Assembly (NCBI RefSeq): GCF_000003195.3
Contig: NC_012871.2
Span: 58,457,802-58,521,801 of the forward strand
DNA length: 64,000 bases
Source of the DNA: Sorghum bicolor
Taxonomy: Eukaryota > Streptophyta > Magnoliopsida > Poales > Poaceae
Direction of reading: 5' to 3'
Notes under the pieces: generated by a model
Seen by the model: the letters and a program-made list of their open reading frames with translations, nothing else
Database searches by the model: none
Told to the model about the DNA's origin: nothing
Translations under genes and position numbers: made by a program
Shown here: positions 42,900 through 54,517 of the stretch, piece after piece
How the letters are laid out: each line of letters starts with the position of its first letter
Position numbering within the stretch: position 1 is the stretch's first letter

Positions 42900-43969
42900 A
42901 TGGGGAGGCAACCGTGCTGCGACAAGGTGGGGTTGAAGAAGGGGCCATGGACGGCGGAGGAGGACCAGAAGCTCGTCACCTTCCTCCTCGCCAACGGCCA
43001 CTGCTGCTGGCGCGCCGTGCCCAAGCTCGCCGGTGCGTGACTACCCCGGCCGGCCGCCTCCTTTGTGTTAGCTATAGGCTCAGTCTAAGCTTGACGCCAT
43101 GATGATGAACTATTGAACGCACTCGTGCTGTGTGTGTGCTTGTGCTCTCTGAATAATGGAGAACAGGACTGCTGCGGTGCGGGAAGAGCTGCAGGCTGCG
43201 GTGGACCAACTACCTCCGGCCGGACGTCAAGCGCGGCCTGCTGTCGTCGGAGGAGGAGAGGACGGTGATCGACCTGCACGAGCAGCTGGGGAACCGGTGG
43301 TCCAAGATCGCGTCGCAGCTGCCGGGGAGGACGGACAACGAGATCAAGAACCACTGGAACACGCACATCAAGAAGAAGCTCAGGAAGATGGGCATCGACC
43401 CCGTCACCCACAAGCCCCTCCATCAGCCCGCTTCTCCTCCTCCTCTGACTCGGCAGGAGCAGGACACCGGTGGCGGATCGCCGGAGAAGGAGGAGAAGGA
43501 GAAGGAGAAGGCTGTTGTGGCAGCTACGCCAAGCGTCGGGCACGAGACGTTCTGCGCCGACGAGGTGCTCATGGCGCACCTCCTTGACGACATCGTCTTG
43601 CCACCGCCGGCGACCAGTAACAGCGGCCTCACCAACGACACCACGGCCTCTTCTCCCGACTCTTCGTCGTCCTCCTCCTCCTCCTCCTCCTCGTCCCCGT
43701 CGTCTTACTCGGCCTCGGTGCCAGCGGCGGCGTCGTCGAGCGGTGGCAGCAGCGGCGCCGACGACGGCGAGTGGCCGGAGTGGCCGCAGGTGATGGAGTG
43801 GCCTGAGTCCACCATGTGGCTGGACGACGTGGTGACGACCGGCCCGGCGACGGCGTGGGAGTTCGAGGACCCCTTCGTCATCACGTACCAGAGGATCGAT
43901 CTGTTCGACGATCACGATGATCAGCAGGAGACATGGAACAACGACGACGGCAGGGTCGAGCTCTTCTGA
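42900..43969 (+). CDS. R2R3-MYB transcription factor, MYB20/43/85-like
   Basis: Two exons: 42900-43032 and 43167-43969, with a 134-bp GT-AG intron splitting a Gly codon at the usual R2 position (KLA-G|LLRCGK). Product 311 residues, nuclear DNA-binding regulator. R2 spans about residues 13-64 with W17, W37 and W57. R3 spans about 65-116 with W89 and W108 and Leu at the first Trp place. The N-terminus [17 protein letters not shown] and the R3 end [19 protein letters not shown] are characteristic of the clade with Arabidopsis MYB20, 43, 42, 40 and 85, which act in lignin and secondary-wall programmes (family knowledge). The C-terminus has a Ser run near 208-222, a Trp-rich patch ([13 protein letters not shown]) and acidic stretches suitable for activation. 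The second intron usual in R3 is absent. LLRCGKSC replaces the common LRRCGKSC. Frame intact; no insertion within. Confidence 0.93.
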
Positions 43970-44109
43970 GCTACTACTACTAGCTCTCGTCATTAGTTTT
44001 TTTGTACTTTGTAGTCAAAAGTTCATCGCCGGCAAGCGTACGATCGAGAGTTTGCGATCGATGCACAGACAGTACCAACCATCTTTCACAGTCGTTGAAA
44101 ATAAGTAAG

Positions 44110-45245
44110 AAAAAGAGATGAAGTGGTTGCAGTCTGTTTCCTACATATATATATTTTTTTCTAATACCTTTGGCCACGCCACTTACAAATTAAGGAACCG
44201 TTGGAAAATGTACGTTATTATCAATCAATCTCGTAGTGCTGTTTGGCATGCACACATTGGAGACCTCCTGCACGCATCATGTATAAAAGTAAAAAAAAAA
44301 AAAAACTCGATAATGAAATGGGAGAAATTAAACTTTCCGTGGATCGTTGTTTTGGACAATGCAAGACCTCTACGTTGAAAATGGGAAACCAAGCCCTGCA
44401 TGTACCCTGATTTCTACTACAAAGACGTTTCCATGGTTCTCATGCATATTACCCTTTTAACCTACTGCAGGCATACACTGCTGCCCTTATTCAACCGTAC
44501 CCTGATAGGGACCGTCGTCGATCACCCGTTTCTTCAGTGCCATTCTGTACATGTCACTGTAAAAGGAAGGAAATTCAAGGAGAACGAAAGTGGGCAGCTA
44601 CATGTACAGCGTCGTCATAATAAACTCAGCACGCATTAGTTTACCTTGACTTAGAGTCTATCTATGCATGAATGAAATTTCCGAAATGTGTACCACACAG
44701 AAAATTCCATTATTCTGAAAGTCTGCGGGTCCATTATTCCTGTATATCCATCGCATCGCAGATTCCATTTGTACTCGGTACTACATTTTCTATGCGTCAC
44801 TTCTTCACTGTCGACCTTTCCAAAAGCTACGATCTAGCTAAGATATCCTACGAGAAAGTGGTGATATGAAAACAAACAGCAGCAAAACTATATCTCTTAC
44901 CAGGAAAAATGTATGGAAAAGCACCTTTTTAATTACTTTGGACTTTGGACAGAGACGCGGCTGTGTGCATGCGTGCTAGCGGTGCTTCTTCTCATATTCT
45001 GGACTCTTCCAGGGCAGGACCAGTGGATGGCCGCCACGTGTGCCTCCGACATTTGTGCTCCTCATGATGCCCCATGCAGAGAAAGAATGGGAGAAATGGA
45101 AAACGCAGGCTTTGTCCCACAATCCACTTGACGGCAACCTCAAAAAGGGTGGCTGCGTGTCGATAGATTTGGATTTGTGTCCATGGCGAGTTCAAAAAGG
45201 ATGATGAACGTACAGCAGGTAACACAAATTGCGTAGATTTCATGA
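44110..45245. other. 3' flank of the MYB gene and intergenic DNA
   Basis: AT-rich sequence with A-runs; no further gene. 45,046-45,105 is a diverged copy of 32,967-33,025 (shared CGACATYTGTGCTCSTCATG then GAGAAAG...GAAATGGAAAA). Confidence 0.4.
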
Positions 45246-45247
45246 TA

Positions 45248-45469
45248 CTCCCTCGGTGCATTCTAACATTCAAAATTTATCCTCAAATATAATATATTCT
45301 AATAACACACAAAAACTAATTTTACATTACATTTATCAACCAATCACCATTAGTCACGCTGACAAAAGGGTCGAATTAGGAAATAAAATGAGGATACATA
45401 CATTTTTTTTTACCTCTCTTAGTTTATCTTAAATTTCTTAGTTTGCGCTATATTACAAGATGGAGAGAG
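45248..45469. mobile_element. Stowaway MITE
   Basis: 222 bp, ends CTCCCTCGGTGCATTC and (inverted) CTCTCTCCATCTTG, TA duplications at 45246-45247 and 45470-45471. Only the outer TIR bases match. Confidence 0.75.
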
Positions 45470-46194
45470 TATGACTATGACCCATGCTATGTTTGTCTTC
45501 ACTAATTGATGTATAGAGGATATGTTTGTAGCATTAGTGTTTTGTTCCTATATAAGCGTAGAAGTTGTGGAGAACATTTTTTTAAGGAGAATATGAGGGC
45601 CTACTGCATTTTAATTATTTAAAAGAAACAAGAAGTTATGAATACATAAGGTAAAAAAAAAAGCTAGGAACCAGGGGCTAAAGCTAGAAAAAACAGAGCT
45701 ATCAGGGAACAAAGAAGCTAACGAAGAACAAAAGAAGCAACAGGAGGAGGCTCATATCCTAGATGCTGCATGCCATTCTTGAATCTGAGGAAAGTATTTT
45801 TCAATTGCTCGCCAAAGGAGCAAAGATAATTACCTTATGAGGAGAACATTACCTTATGATTTATGACATGTGCTTTATGGTTTTGTGATTCAAATGGCAA
45901 ACATATATATTTGTTTGAACTATATATAACTTGTGAGTTAAGATGTGAATCACATGTTTACATAAAGTCCTATGGATACAAGGCGAACAAATGAAATGAA
46001 GCCCGGTGAATTATAGGCTAAGTTCTTTTCTAAGCATTTTAATTGACTCTCATTCACCCTCTCTGATCGCCCCTGCTCGATCCTTGAGGAATAATGTTTG
46101 GATGGACGAGCGCCACTAGACAAGCTAGTCTCCTCGATCACACATGCCGTCGCCATCCACGTGTCGCTGTTCCTCAATTGGCTCGTTTGTTTTG

Positions 46195-46402
46195 TAGCTG
46201 ACGATCAAGTAGTTTGAATCCGAAATTTCAAATGGGGACGTGAATAATTGGCGCATCAGGAGAAGAGGTTGGCGAGGTTGGTGGACGCGAGCGTACGAGA
46301 GTGGCCTCGTCGATTTGTTTTTTTCCTGTACTACATACTTTAGAATGGTCAGTCACTTGGGACAAGCCATCAGTTTGACTTGACTCGGCGGCAGCGCATG
46401 CA
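46195..46402 (+). repeat. Dispersed unclassified repeat, copy C
   Basis: AGTTTGAATCCGAAATTTCAA..GGGACGTGAATAATTGG, GAGGTTGGCGAGGTTGGTGG, then TTTGACTTGACTCGGCGGC and GCAGAG. Colinear with copies A and B on the other side of the MYB gene. Confidence 0.5.
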
Positions 46403-46407
46403 GAGTA

Positions 46408-46639
46408 CTCCCTCCATCCACAAATAAATATACATCTTCTTTCACGAGAATTCAATTTTTTTTTAAGTTTGATTGAAAATATATATCAAATAATATCAAT
46501 ATTATATTTCATGCTCAATCTAATAATACATATTACATATAATAAATATTAGTATATTTTTTTATATATATTTGGTCAAACGTAAAAAGGCTTGACTCTT
46601 CGAGAGACGAGATGTGCACTTATTTGTGGACGGAGGGAG
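46408..46639. mobile_element. Stowaway MITE
   Basis: 232 bp, TIRs CTCCCTCCATCCACAAATAA and CTCCCTCCGTCCACAAATAA, TA duplications at 46406-46407 and 46640-46641. Confidence 0.92.
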
Positions 46640-47031
46640 TATACGCGATATTGAGCTCATCCTCAACTGCATGCAAGCTGTGAATGAATGTAAGTGTGGC
46701 TGATAAGCCGTTACAGAAAGTACTGTTGGCTGATTTATTGTGAGAGAAACACGGTTGAGTGACTAGCTGATTCGGCTCATAAGCTCAAGCCAACAAAGTT
46801 CATAGTTATCCAGAAGTGCACAGGGACTGGGTTCTACAGTTCACACGTGCCTGCCTTGTTGCATATCCAAATAAACTTGTGCAAGTTCAAGCAGCCAAAT
46901 CAAGTGAAGCCATCGATCCAGTCTAGGCAAATCAGAAATTTGGTGACGCTATATATATTCTCTACAGTATAGTATATCGACAGCGGAACCAGCAAATTTA
47001 CAAGCAAAAAAATTTGCAATACTGCATAGTA

Positions 47032-47513
47032 CTTCCTCCATCCTAAATTTTAAGATGTTTGATTTTTTTTATTCTCTAAGTTTGACCACTCATCTTAGGT
47101 CTTGTTTAGTTCTAAAAAATTTTAGGAAATCGACACTGTAGCACTTTTGTTTGTTTGTGGTAAATATTGTTCAATTATGGACTAACTAGGCTTAAAAGAT
47201 TCATCTCGTTCAATTCCGACTAAACTGTGCAATTAGTTTTTATTTTCGTCTATATTTAATACTCCATGCATGCATCTAAAGATTCGATGTGACGAGAAAT
47301 CTCAAAAATTTTGCAAAAGTTTTTTGGGAACTAAACAAGGCCTTATTCTAAAAATTTGTGCAAATATAGTCAAATTTAAATCATACTTGAAGAACTTTGA
47401 TTAATAGACCAAGCCAAGAAAAAAATGATATTTTATATAAATTTTTAAATAAGATGAGTGATCAAAGTTTGTGTAAAAAAAATCAAACGTTTTATAATTT
47501 GGGAGGGATTGAG
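47032..47513. mobile_element. Stowaway MITE interrupted by a Tourist MITE
   Basis: Outer ends CTTCCTCCATCCTAAATTTT and (inverted) CTCAATCCCTCCCAAATTAT, TA at 47030-47031 and 47514-47515. The 245-bp Tourist copy at 47098 sits inside, so the Stowaway is older. Confidence 0.8.
47098..47342. mobile_element. Tourist-like MITE, family T1
   Basis: 245 bp, GGTCTTGTTTAGTTC and (inverted) GGCCTTGTTTAGTTC ends, TSD TTA (47095-47097, 47343-47345). Confidence 0.93.
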
Positions 47514-47515
47514 TA

Positions 47516-48642
47516 GCATAACTATTCACACCGTACCACAATTCAAAACTACTCTATCCACCTCAGTGGAGGCTGGCACGCGTGTCTGAAAATAGCCATT
47601 ACTTTTGGCTCAAAAAAAGGGTAGACAAACAAGACCGAGTACACTACTGCTACACAATCACATTCCTATCCACTACGTACATTTCTGAAAGTTTAAATTT
47701 CGTGCAGCAAAGCCGACATTCAGCTCGCTTTTTTTGCTTGGCTGGCTGGCTATTGTTCTGCTGTCAGCAGCAGAAATTTTGGGCGAGGCAAAAGGTGCAA
47801 CAAGTGGCGGGGATTAAAGAATAAAACAACCAAATCAGGATATGCTAGCTCCATGTATGGCCCCCAGGCGATCAATGGACATGGACTGGACGCAACGCAT
47901 GCATCTCTACCTTTTCGTTTGCAATTAACTGGCGCTGAGCCACGCCCACATTACTCTTTCCTCAGCAAAGATTTGACCTGACACTATAATCCCTGCAGAT
48001 TGCATTTGCATCCTCCAGCTGGAAGCCTGCACTGCATCTGCATCTGCATCTGCATGCAACAACCAGTACAGCTACAGATCACAGATGCCATGCAACCCTA
48101 CCACTCCACTTCGGAAGCAACACCTGCCAGATCACTTGTTGTCATTGTGTAGCAGGATCGGGATAAAAATGACCTAACAACCCTACCGCCCACCACCACT
48201 TCGATCGCCCGGTGATGCATGGTGACGGTGACGGAGGCACGGTGCCGGCACAGTCTTTGTGCCGACGAGTGTGCCGGAGACTGACGCGTCGCGGCCTGCC
48301 TTTCAGTCGCTTCGGCGGTGGAGGGAGGGGCCGGCCGGCGCGCGTGTGTCGACGGCGCACGGGCTGGCCGATGGTGCGCCGCTAGTGGCTGGACCCGCCA
48401 GCGGTGGTTGGTGGGCCGCGCACGGGCGCATTTTCTGCGTCACTCACACGTCGCCGTCCTGTTTCACGGGCCGAGCTAGGGAAATCCAGAGAAGCCCAAA
48501 GACGATCTACGTGGAACGCCCAGGCCCAGCAGACTGGAAGCGGCAGGGAGCAGGCTCTGTGCGAGGATGGGGGGTGACGGTTGAATTGAAGCCCACAAAA
48601 CTCGAGTTTCCCGGGAAGAGTAATGACTTCATCCCAAGTCCA
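47516..48642. other. Intergenic DNA, no gene recognised
   Basis: Contains a short CATCTG microsatellite near 48,035-48,055 and a GC-rich part at 48,180-48,480. Open frames on both strands in the GC-rich part show no domain or codon pattern I trust. Confidence 0.4.
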
Positions 48643-48651
48643 TTCCAAATA

Positions 48652-49612
48652 GGAAAAAGTCTTCTTTAGGTCCCTCAACTTTCGCGAAAGTCTGATTTTC
48701 ATCCTTGAACTCTAAAACCAGATAAAATACATCCCTCAACTTTTAAACCGTGCACATTACATCCTTGACCTGGTTTTGAAAGCGGTTTTACCTTTTTCTT
48801 TTTATTTATGTTGGCTAAATTTTTTTGAAAAAACACAGTAAATCACATAAAAATCATAAAATAGAAAACTCAATTTTGTTAGACTTCAGATCAGTAGATC
48901 TACACATTGAATATATAATATAGTATGTTCTAGTACAAATTTTTTTATGCATCTTTAGATCTATGTTTTTCTGTAATTAATTAGACTAATTATAGCTACA
49001 TTTTCTATGGTCCAATTGTGATGAAATTTATATGGTGAGCTAATTATTCTATGTTTGAGTTATAGTAAAAATTTTATACTCATTGAATCATGTATTACTT
49101 AGTTATAGATTTATTTAGGTTTATGCTTGTTAAATTATAATAAATCTATAACTAAGTTATACATGATCTAATGAGTATGAATTTTTTTACCATAGTTTAA
49201 ACATATAATAATTAGTCTAACATAAAAAATTCACCACAATTGAACCATACAAACTATAGCTATAAATTATTCTAATTAATTATAGAAAAAACAGTTCTAA
49301 AGCTACAATAAAAATTTTGTACTAAAGCATACTATATTATATGTTCACTATGTAGATCTACTTATCTGGAGTCCAACAAAATCAGATTTATTATTTTATG
49401 AATTTTATATGATTTACTATAATTTTACAAATATTCAGCCAAAATAAATAAAAATGAAAAAGACAAAACTGCCTTCAAAACCGCTCATAACCATGTCAGG
49501 GACGTAATATGCATGGTTTCAAAAATTGAGGGATGTATTTTACCCGGTTTTAAAGTTCAGGGATGAAAAACAGACTTTTGCGAAAGTTGAGGACCTAAAG
49601 TGGACTTCTTCC
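48652..49612. mobile_element. Palindromic Mutator-like MITE
   Basis: 961 bp with a perfect 9-bp TSD TTCCAAATA (48643-48651 and 49613-49621), the length typical of Mutator. Ends are GGAAAAAGTCTTCTTTAGG and (inverted) GGAAGAAGTCCACTTTAGG. The inverted match continues through nearly the whole element to a centre near 49,120, so the transcript would fold into a hairpin of about 450 bp per arm. Confidence 0.95.
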
Positions 49613-50060
49613 TTCCAAATATCGTGGCTTCTTTCAGAAAGACGTCCATGCACAGTTTGAATGGCGATTCATGTATCAAGCTAACTCGCAACTCTAGGGC
49701 ATGTTGGGATGAAATTCTAAGATCCAGATTCTTTCTTGAGCTTATTCGTCGAATCTGCCAGCCATTCATAATAAATCAGTCAACAGTACTTTCTGTCATG
49801 GTTTATCAGCCAAACAAATATGAGATTTTTTTTCAATTCATCAGATTCTTAAAATCCCTAGGGATCCAAACGCTACCCTAGTAGAAACAATCAGCAGCAG
49901 ACGAAAGCATGACATTGTTTATTATATAAGGAAAATTCATTACCACATTTAACGCAGGAAAAAAAAGAACTGAAAGCCGTTAAGGCACGTCATTCAACAT
50001 GCCGAAAACAGTAACGGATCAAATTTTCCCTCTACGAAAGCAACATGCCAACATTCCAAA

Positions 50061-50241
50061 CATGGGCGGAGCCAAGGCCCGGCTACCCTGGGCTGTTGAC
50101 CGGGCTCCTCTGCCACAAATACTTTAAATCCAAACAGCTAACGCAGAGAGTAAAGGTAAGATCAGCAAGTTAGTATGTGTACATAGCATGGAGGACAATT
50201 TGTTTCAGCTAGGCTCTTTAAAACTGCTGGCTCCGCCACTG
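50061..50241. mobile_element. hAT MITE
   Basis: 181 bp with ends CATGGGCGGAGCCA and (inverted) CAGTGGCGGAGCCA, flanked by an 8-bp TSD ATTCCAAA (50053-50060, 50242-50249; a ninth base C also agrees). TIR and TSD length fit hAT. Confidence 0.9.
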
Positions 50242-50366
50242 ATTCCAAACTTTGTGATGGCTCACTCGCACCAATGAGGATGTGTCAAATCTTTTGAGGA
50301 ATCAGTAAGAAAAGAACAGAGCTGGTTGAGAAAGCCACTTGGGAACATCAAAAACCTTGCTGCAAC

Positions 50367-50450
50367 AATCGGCAGTCTTTTGAGATATTAAACAGAACAA
50401 CGGGCACCAATCGGCAGTCTTTTGAGATATTAAAACAGAGCAAATCAAAA
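50367..50450. repeat. Two-copy 41-bp tandem repeat downstream of JAZ
   Basis: AATCGGCAGTCTTTTGAGAT followed by ATTAAACAGAACAA occurs at about 50,368 and, with minor changes, at about 50,409. It lies past the JAZ 3' end, possibly in a long 3' UTR. Confidence 0.7.
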
Positions 50451-50909
50451 CAACATGAGCCAATACTGTGTACACATGCTGCCAATGAGAACACAATCGA
50501 GAATAAGTTTTGCTCTTGCATTCTGCAGCTTGGAAGTTCATAATACAAGAACAAGAATATTACACTTTTGGCCATACAACAGGCGCAGAATCTGTAAGCC
50601 TATATAATTTGATACTGCTAAAGTAACACATTTGAGTTCCTTTTGCCCAACAGAAATGGCGCTAGGGCAAAAAAATAAAATAAAAATCAAGAGTCTGCAA
50701 GTGACAGCTCTCTTGTTAGTTAGGTGGGGCACCACCAGCTATACCAGCATTACAAGTAAACTACCACGGCAAAATAAACAACAACGGCATCGATAACATA
50801 TGTAATCTCTTCCTCTCGAGTCCTTGCCTGAGTGCAAAAGTATTTTATGGTGTTTGCATCAGTCAGCCTGGACAAATCTATGAACATTGGGCATGATCAG
50901 ATCAGATCA

Positions 50910-53188
50910 TCACATCTGTAGTTTTGTACTGGGAGACTCTTGGCTGAAGCTGATGTTCCTGGGCTGCCCTAAACATAGGGACTCTTCATGGTTGCTTGAG
51001 AGGGCAATGTCAGTGCATGATGACTTGTCGTTGGCGCTCCCACTGCCATATGTGTCACTGCTCTCCAACGGGCTCTTGGCTGATGGGTAAGGCGCAGCAG
51101 TTGTCACCCTGCAAAAGAAGCATGCAAGATCAGAACAATTGCAAATCTGTCATAGGGAATTAAGGTGCTGTGATGCACTCAAAACAAATTGACCTGTTTT
51201 TAGGACACTGGGAGTAAGAAACTAAGAATATGGATGCTACCTTTCCTTTCTTTTCTCCAAGAATCGAGCAAGGGACGCCTTCCTAGCTTGAGGGACAGCT
51301 GCAACGGACAATAACAATTTCAATACAGTGTAACAAAGAGCAACCAGAATTACTGAATACTACAATGATAGCCAGTAGTGCTATGCAAAGCATAAAAAGC
51401 CAGCAGTACCTCTAGGCATTATTGCTGCTGCAGTTGTAGTTGCAAGTGTTGCAGGCTGAGCTGCCGGAGCCTGACTTACGGGAGGAACAGCTAATGGGAC
51501 TGAAGATTTCGGACCTGGGGAGTCAAGGTTAGAGCTAGAGGCGCTCCTGGGGAGAGTTGCAGCTTGCAAGATGCCAGGGATTGGTTTGGAGATGGCTGAT
51601 GGAGGCGACGAAACATGCTGCGGTCTTTGAAATAGCATCTGCTTTGCAGGCAAAACCTCGGGCACTGCGACTTTCGCTGGAGCGAAAATAGGAGCTTCTG
51701 GTTTACGGGCCACAGGGGCTGAGGTTGGGAGAGATCCTCTGCTGGCTAAGAACATGAGTTCCTGAGCCTGTGAAAACGAAAAATGCCAATGAAGGAGCTT
51801 AAAAGCCAAGCAAATTAGCATGAAAATGAAAAAGATCATGAGAAATTATACCTTCTCGGCGGAGACGTTGTCGAATACATTGACAGAACCGGCATAGAAG
51901 ATTGTCAGTTGTGCCGTCTTTGGCCTCACCGCATCCCTTCACAGGCAAAACAAGCAAGTTGTTTCAGTCGATACTAATTTCACAGCCACTTCTATAAAGT
52001 CACGGTCATAATAACAGCAAACAAAACTACCTTGTTCCATAGAAACCCACAGTAGAACTGGGCACAGCGTTGTTGATGGCAAAAGGCGGCTGCTTGAACG
52101 CAGTACCATTGGGAAGGCTAGGCGAGCTCTGGACCCTAAACATCGGATTGTTGTTGTGGTTGAACGGCGATGAGACCGGAATGACTCTAGCCCCGTTCAG
52201 CGCATGCTGCGGCGGCGGCTGCTGCGCGCGGTGCACGGCGGCGTACTGCGTGCTGTCGGGGCCGAAAGATCTCTGAAAATTAAAACATCATCAGAGGCCT
52301 ATATTAATAAAAGAGCAGTCGGAAGCTGACATGAATCAGAATCAAGAAGAGCAGCCGCGCATACCTGGTGCGTGAGGATACGAGAGGCCGCCGGGTTCTT
52401 AGCGCCGTCGAAGGAGGAGGAGAATTGGGGGAACGAAGGCTCCTCCCTCGCCGCCGACCGGAACGACATCAACGCCGGGGCGGCGCCGGGCTTGCTAGCG
52501 AAGGACCAGTCCATTGCCGGAGCTGCTGCTGCAGCTGCCCCTGCTCTTGCTCCGCCAAAGTAAGCTGGGAGAGAGAGATTGCACACGCCTCTGAGAATCA
52601 GACGCCGGCACATAAATACACACAGCCAAGCACGATCCCAGAGATGGATCCGTTAACCATCCCTGTCCCACGAGCGCGCAGAGCAGAGGCAAGCACGAAA
52701 TCAACTCACGACACCCGCGGCTGTCCGAAAGGTTCGGCCAGTCTCTCCCAGAAAAAAATCATGGTTTTCTTCACGCATTAACTCTCGCCCCGAATCGAGC
52801 GTACACGGCAGGCCGGCCGTCAAAAGGAATTCGGCAGGCATGCCAGACAGCCATGCCCGCACCGCACTCTTTTGTTGCCAAGATAAAAGTAAAGCTAGTA
52901 ACAAAAAAAAAAAAAAAAAACAGGGGAGAAAGAGAGAGAGAAGGGGGCGCTTGAATTTCGCAGCGCACCCATGCCGCATCTCGCCGAAACGAATTGAGCG
53001 AACCCAACCAAGCACGGCAAGAAGAAACTAGGCCACGGCTGGGTGCGGGCACAGATCAAGAAACGGAGCGCGGCAGGCGGCGAAAGGAGGCCGGGGAGCA
53101 TACCTGAATCCTCCGCCGCGCCAGCTGCCTTCTCCTTGTGCGGGTGCGGGTGCTCCTTGCCGATCGCGGCCAGGAAGTCCCTCTCCAT
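50910..53188 (-). CDS. JAZ/TIFY jasmonate-signalling repressor (TIFY6 / JAZ3-4 type)
   Basis: Seven exons on the minus strand: 53188-53104, 52564-52365, 52272-52031, 51936-51852, 51767-51410, 51298-51241, 51108-50910. All introns are GT-AG and phases agree, giving 408 residues. The N-terminus MERDFLAAIGKE is typical of the TIFY6 (JAZ3/JAZ4) subgroup. The TIFY domain at about 182-216 contains TIFYAG (187-192) and binds NINJA and other JAZ proteins. The Jas motif at 325-350 is VPQARKASLARFLEKRKER...PY, the part that binds MYC factors and the COI1 receptor in presence of JA-Ile (family knowledge). Acts in the nucleus as a repressor destroyed on jasmonate signal. The last intron cuts the Jas motif just before its PY end. 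No disruption seen; three G-boxes lie upstream. Confidence 0.95.
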
Positions 53189-53530
53189 CCAACCGGGCTC
53201 GGGAAAGGAGGCCGCAGATTTTCCCCTTGCCCTCCCGAGGTAGTAGTAGCTGGTGGGTGGTGGAATGGAGAGAGAGAGACGGACAGCTCGGCTGGCACGC
53301 CCCCAGGGCTCCAACCCCAACCAAGCAAAGCTCTGTGAAGCTTCTCTCTCCTCAGCACCTCCTCGTCCTCCCCCCTCGACTGACTGATGCCTAGTGATGA
53401 CGATGCGCGGCAGCCTTGACCATTCTCCTCTCTTTCCTCTCCTCTTGTAGGCCTTGCCGTGTTTGCTATTGTGCTTTGTTTAATGGCGTGCGTTCTCTTT
53501 TTTTTTATTGAAAACGAGGGCATTACATTA
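53189..53530 (-). promoter_or_regulatory. JAZ 5' leader and proximal promoter
   Basis: GC-rich sequence with a GA/CT-rich stretch (53,255-53,285). I see no clear TATA box. It ends where a Tourist MITE begins at 53531. Confidence 0.45.
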
Positions 53531-53766
53531 GGCCTCGTTTAGTTTTTAAAAAATATTCTCCATCACATCAAATATTATATCAAATATTATAGCACACATA
53601 CATAAAACATTAAATATAAATAAAAAATAATTAATTATATAGTTTATCTATAATTTGTAAGATAAATTTTGTTAGTCTAGTTAGTCAATAATTGATTATT
53701 ATTTATCAAATATAAATAAAAGTGTTATCGTGTTAATTTTATGAAAAATTTAAACTAAACAAAGCC
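53531..53766. mobile_element. Tourist-like MITE, family T1, in the JAZ upstream region
   Basis: 236 bp, GGCCTCGTTTAG and (inverted) GGCTTTGTTTAG ends, TSD TTA (53528-53530, 53767-53769). It is inserted about 340 bp upstream of the JAZ start codon, between the gene and its distal G-boxes. Confidence 0.92.
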
Positions 53767-53956
53767 TTACTACCAGCTAGGGAAACGGGGGAGATTGATA
53801 GATAAAAAATAATTAAATAGGAGTAGGAAAAAAAAAGAAAAGGAGTGGCTCGCATGGCGACTAGGGGCGGCGGGCCCGAGCCGCGGTGACCGGATCGGCG
53901 GCGTCGCTCTCGGCGGGGCCCGCGCCACGTTTACCGGTTCCCCCGGTCGACTCCCC

Positions 53957-54223
53957 CACGTGGTACGGCGCGACGCCCTCCCCGCTGCACTCCGGCGGGT
54001 TCCGTCGAGCGTCACTGACGTCTGGGACCGGGGAGGAACGGAACCCCGCATGTCGGTGGGAAGGGTGTGCGGCGGCGGAGCGTCCAGCGTGCGCCGGAGG
54101 CGGCGGGCGGGTGCTCGAAAGGACGACACGTGTCCGGGAAGGAGGGAGCGCACGAGGCGAGCCGTGGTGGGCGGCCACGGGTGGGGCCTCGGGATTCTCT
54201 GCGCGGGGAACGGGTCCCACGTG
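53957..54223. promoter_or_regulatory. Cluster of three CACGTG G-boxes upstream of JAZ
   Basis: CACGTG at 53957-53962, 54127-54132 and 54218-54223, in GC-rich DNA 770-1035 bp upstream of the JAZ start. G-boxes are the sites through which MYC2-type bHLH factors induce JAZ genes (family knowledge); use here is inferred. Confidence 0.55.
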
Positions 54224-54517
54224 CTTCCTGCCTGCTTCGGACCACGATGCGCGACGCGAGGCGAGGCGAGGGGTAGGGTTGGAATTGGACCCAGTGACAA
54301 AAAAAGATACAAAAACGCAAATAATAAAAAAAACAAGTAAATGAATGATGTAGGAATACCCGTAAAATAGGAATATGAATTGCGTCACGGGGGGGCTCGG
54401 ACTTTAGCGGGTGGCGTGCCGCGCCGGGTTTTGTTTATGATTTCTCGCCATCACCATGTGCCATGTGCGCACGGCGCTACTCTTTTATATACAAATTTGA
54501 TTTGATTTTTTTGTGCC

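Noticed and set aside
43085..43993. 302-codon open frame on the minus strand opposite MYB exon 2
   Set aside because: It is the antisense shadow of a GC-rich exon; low-complexity Arg/Leu/Gly composition and no domain.
48259..48669. 136-codon frame in GC-rich intergenic DNA
   Set aside because: Runs into the Mutator MITE and shows no domain or splice context.
53886..54344. 152-codon open frame in the GC-rich JAZ upstream region
   Set aside because: Open in several frames at once because of GC content; no domain, no supported start.
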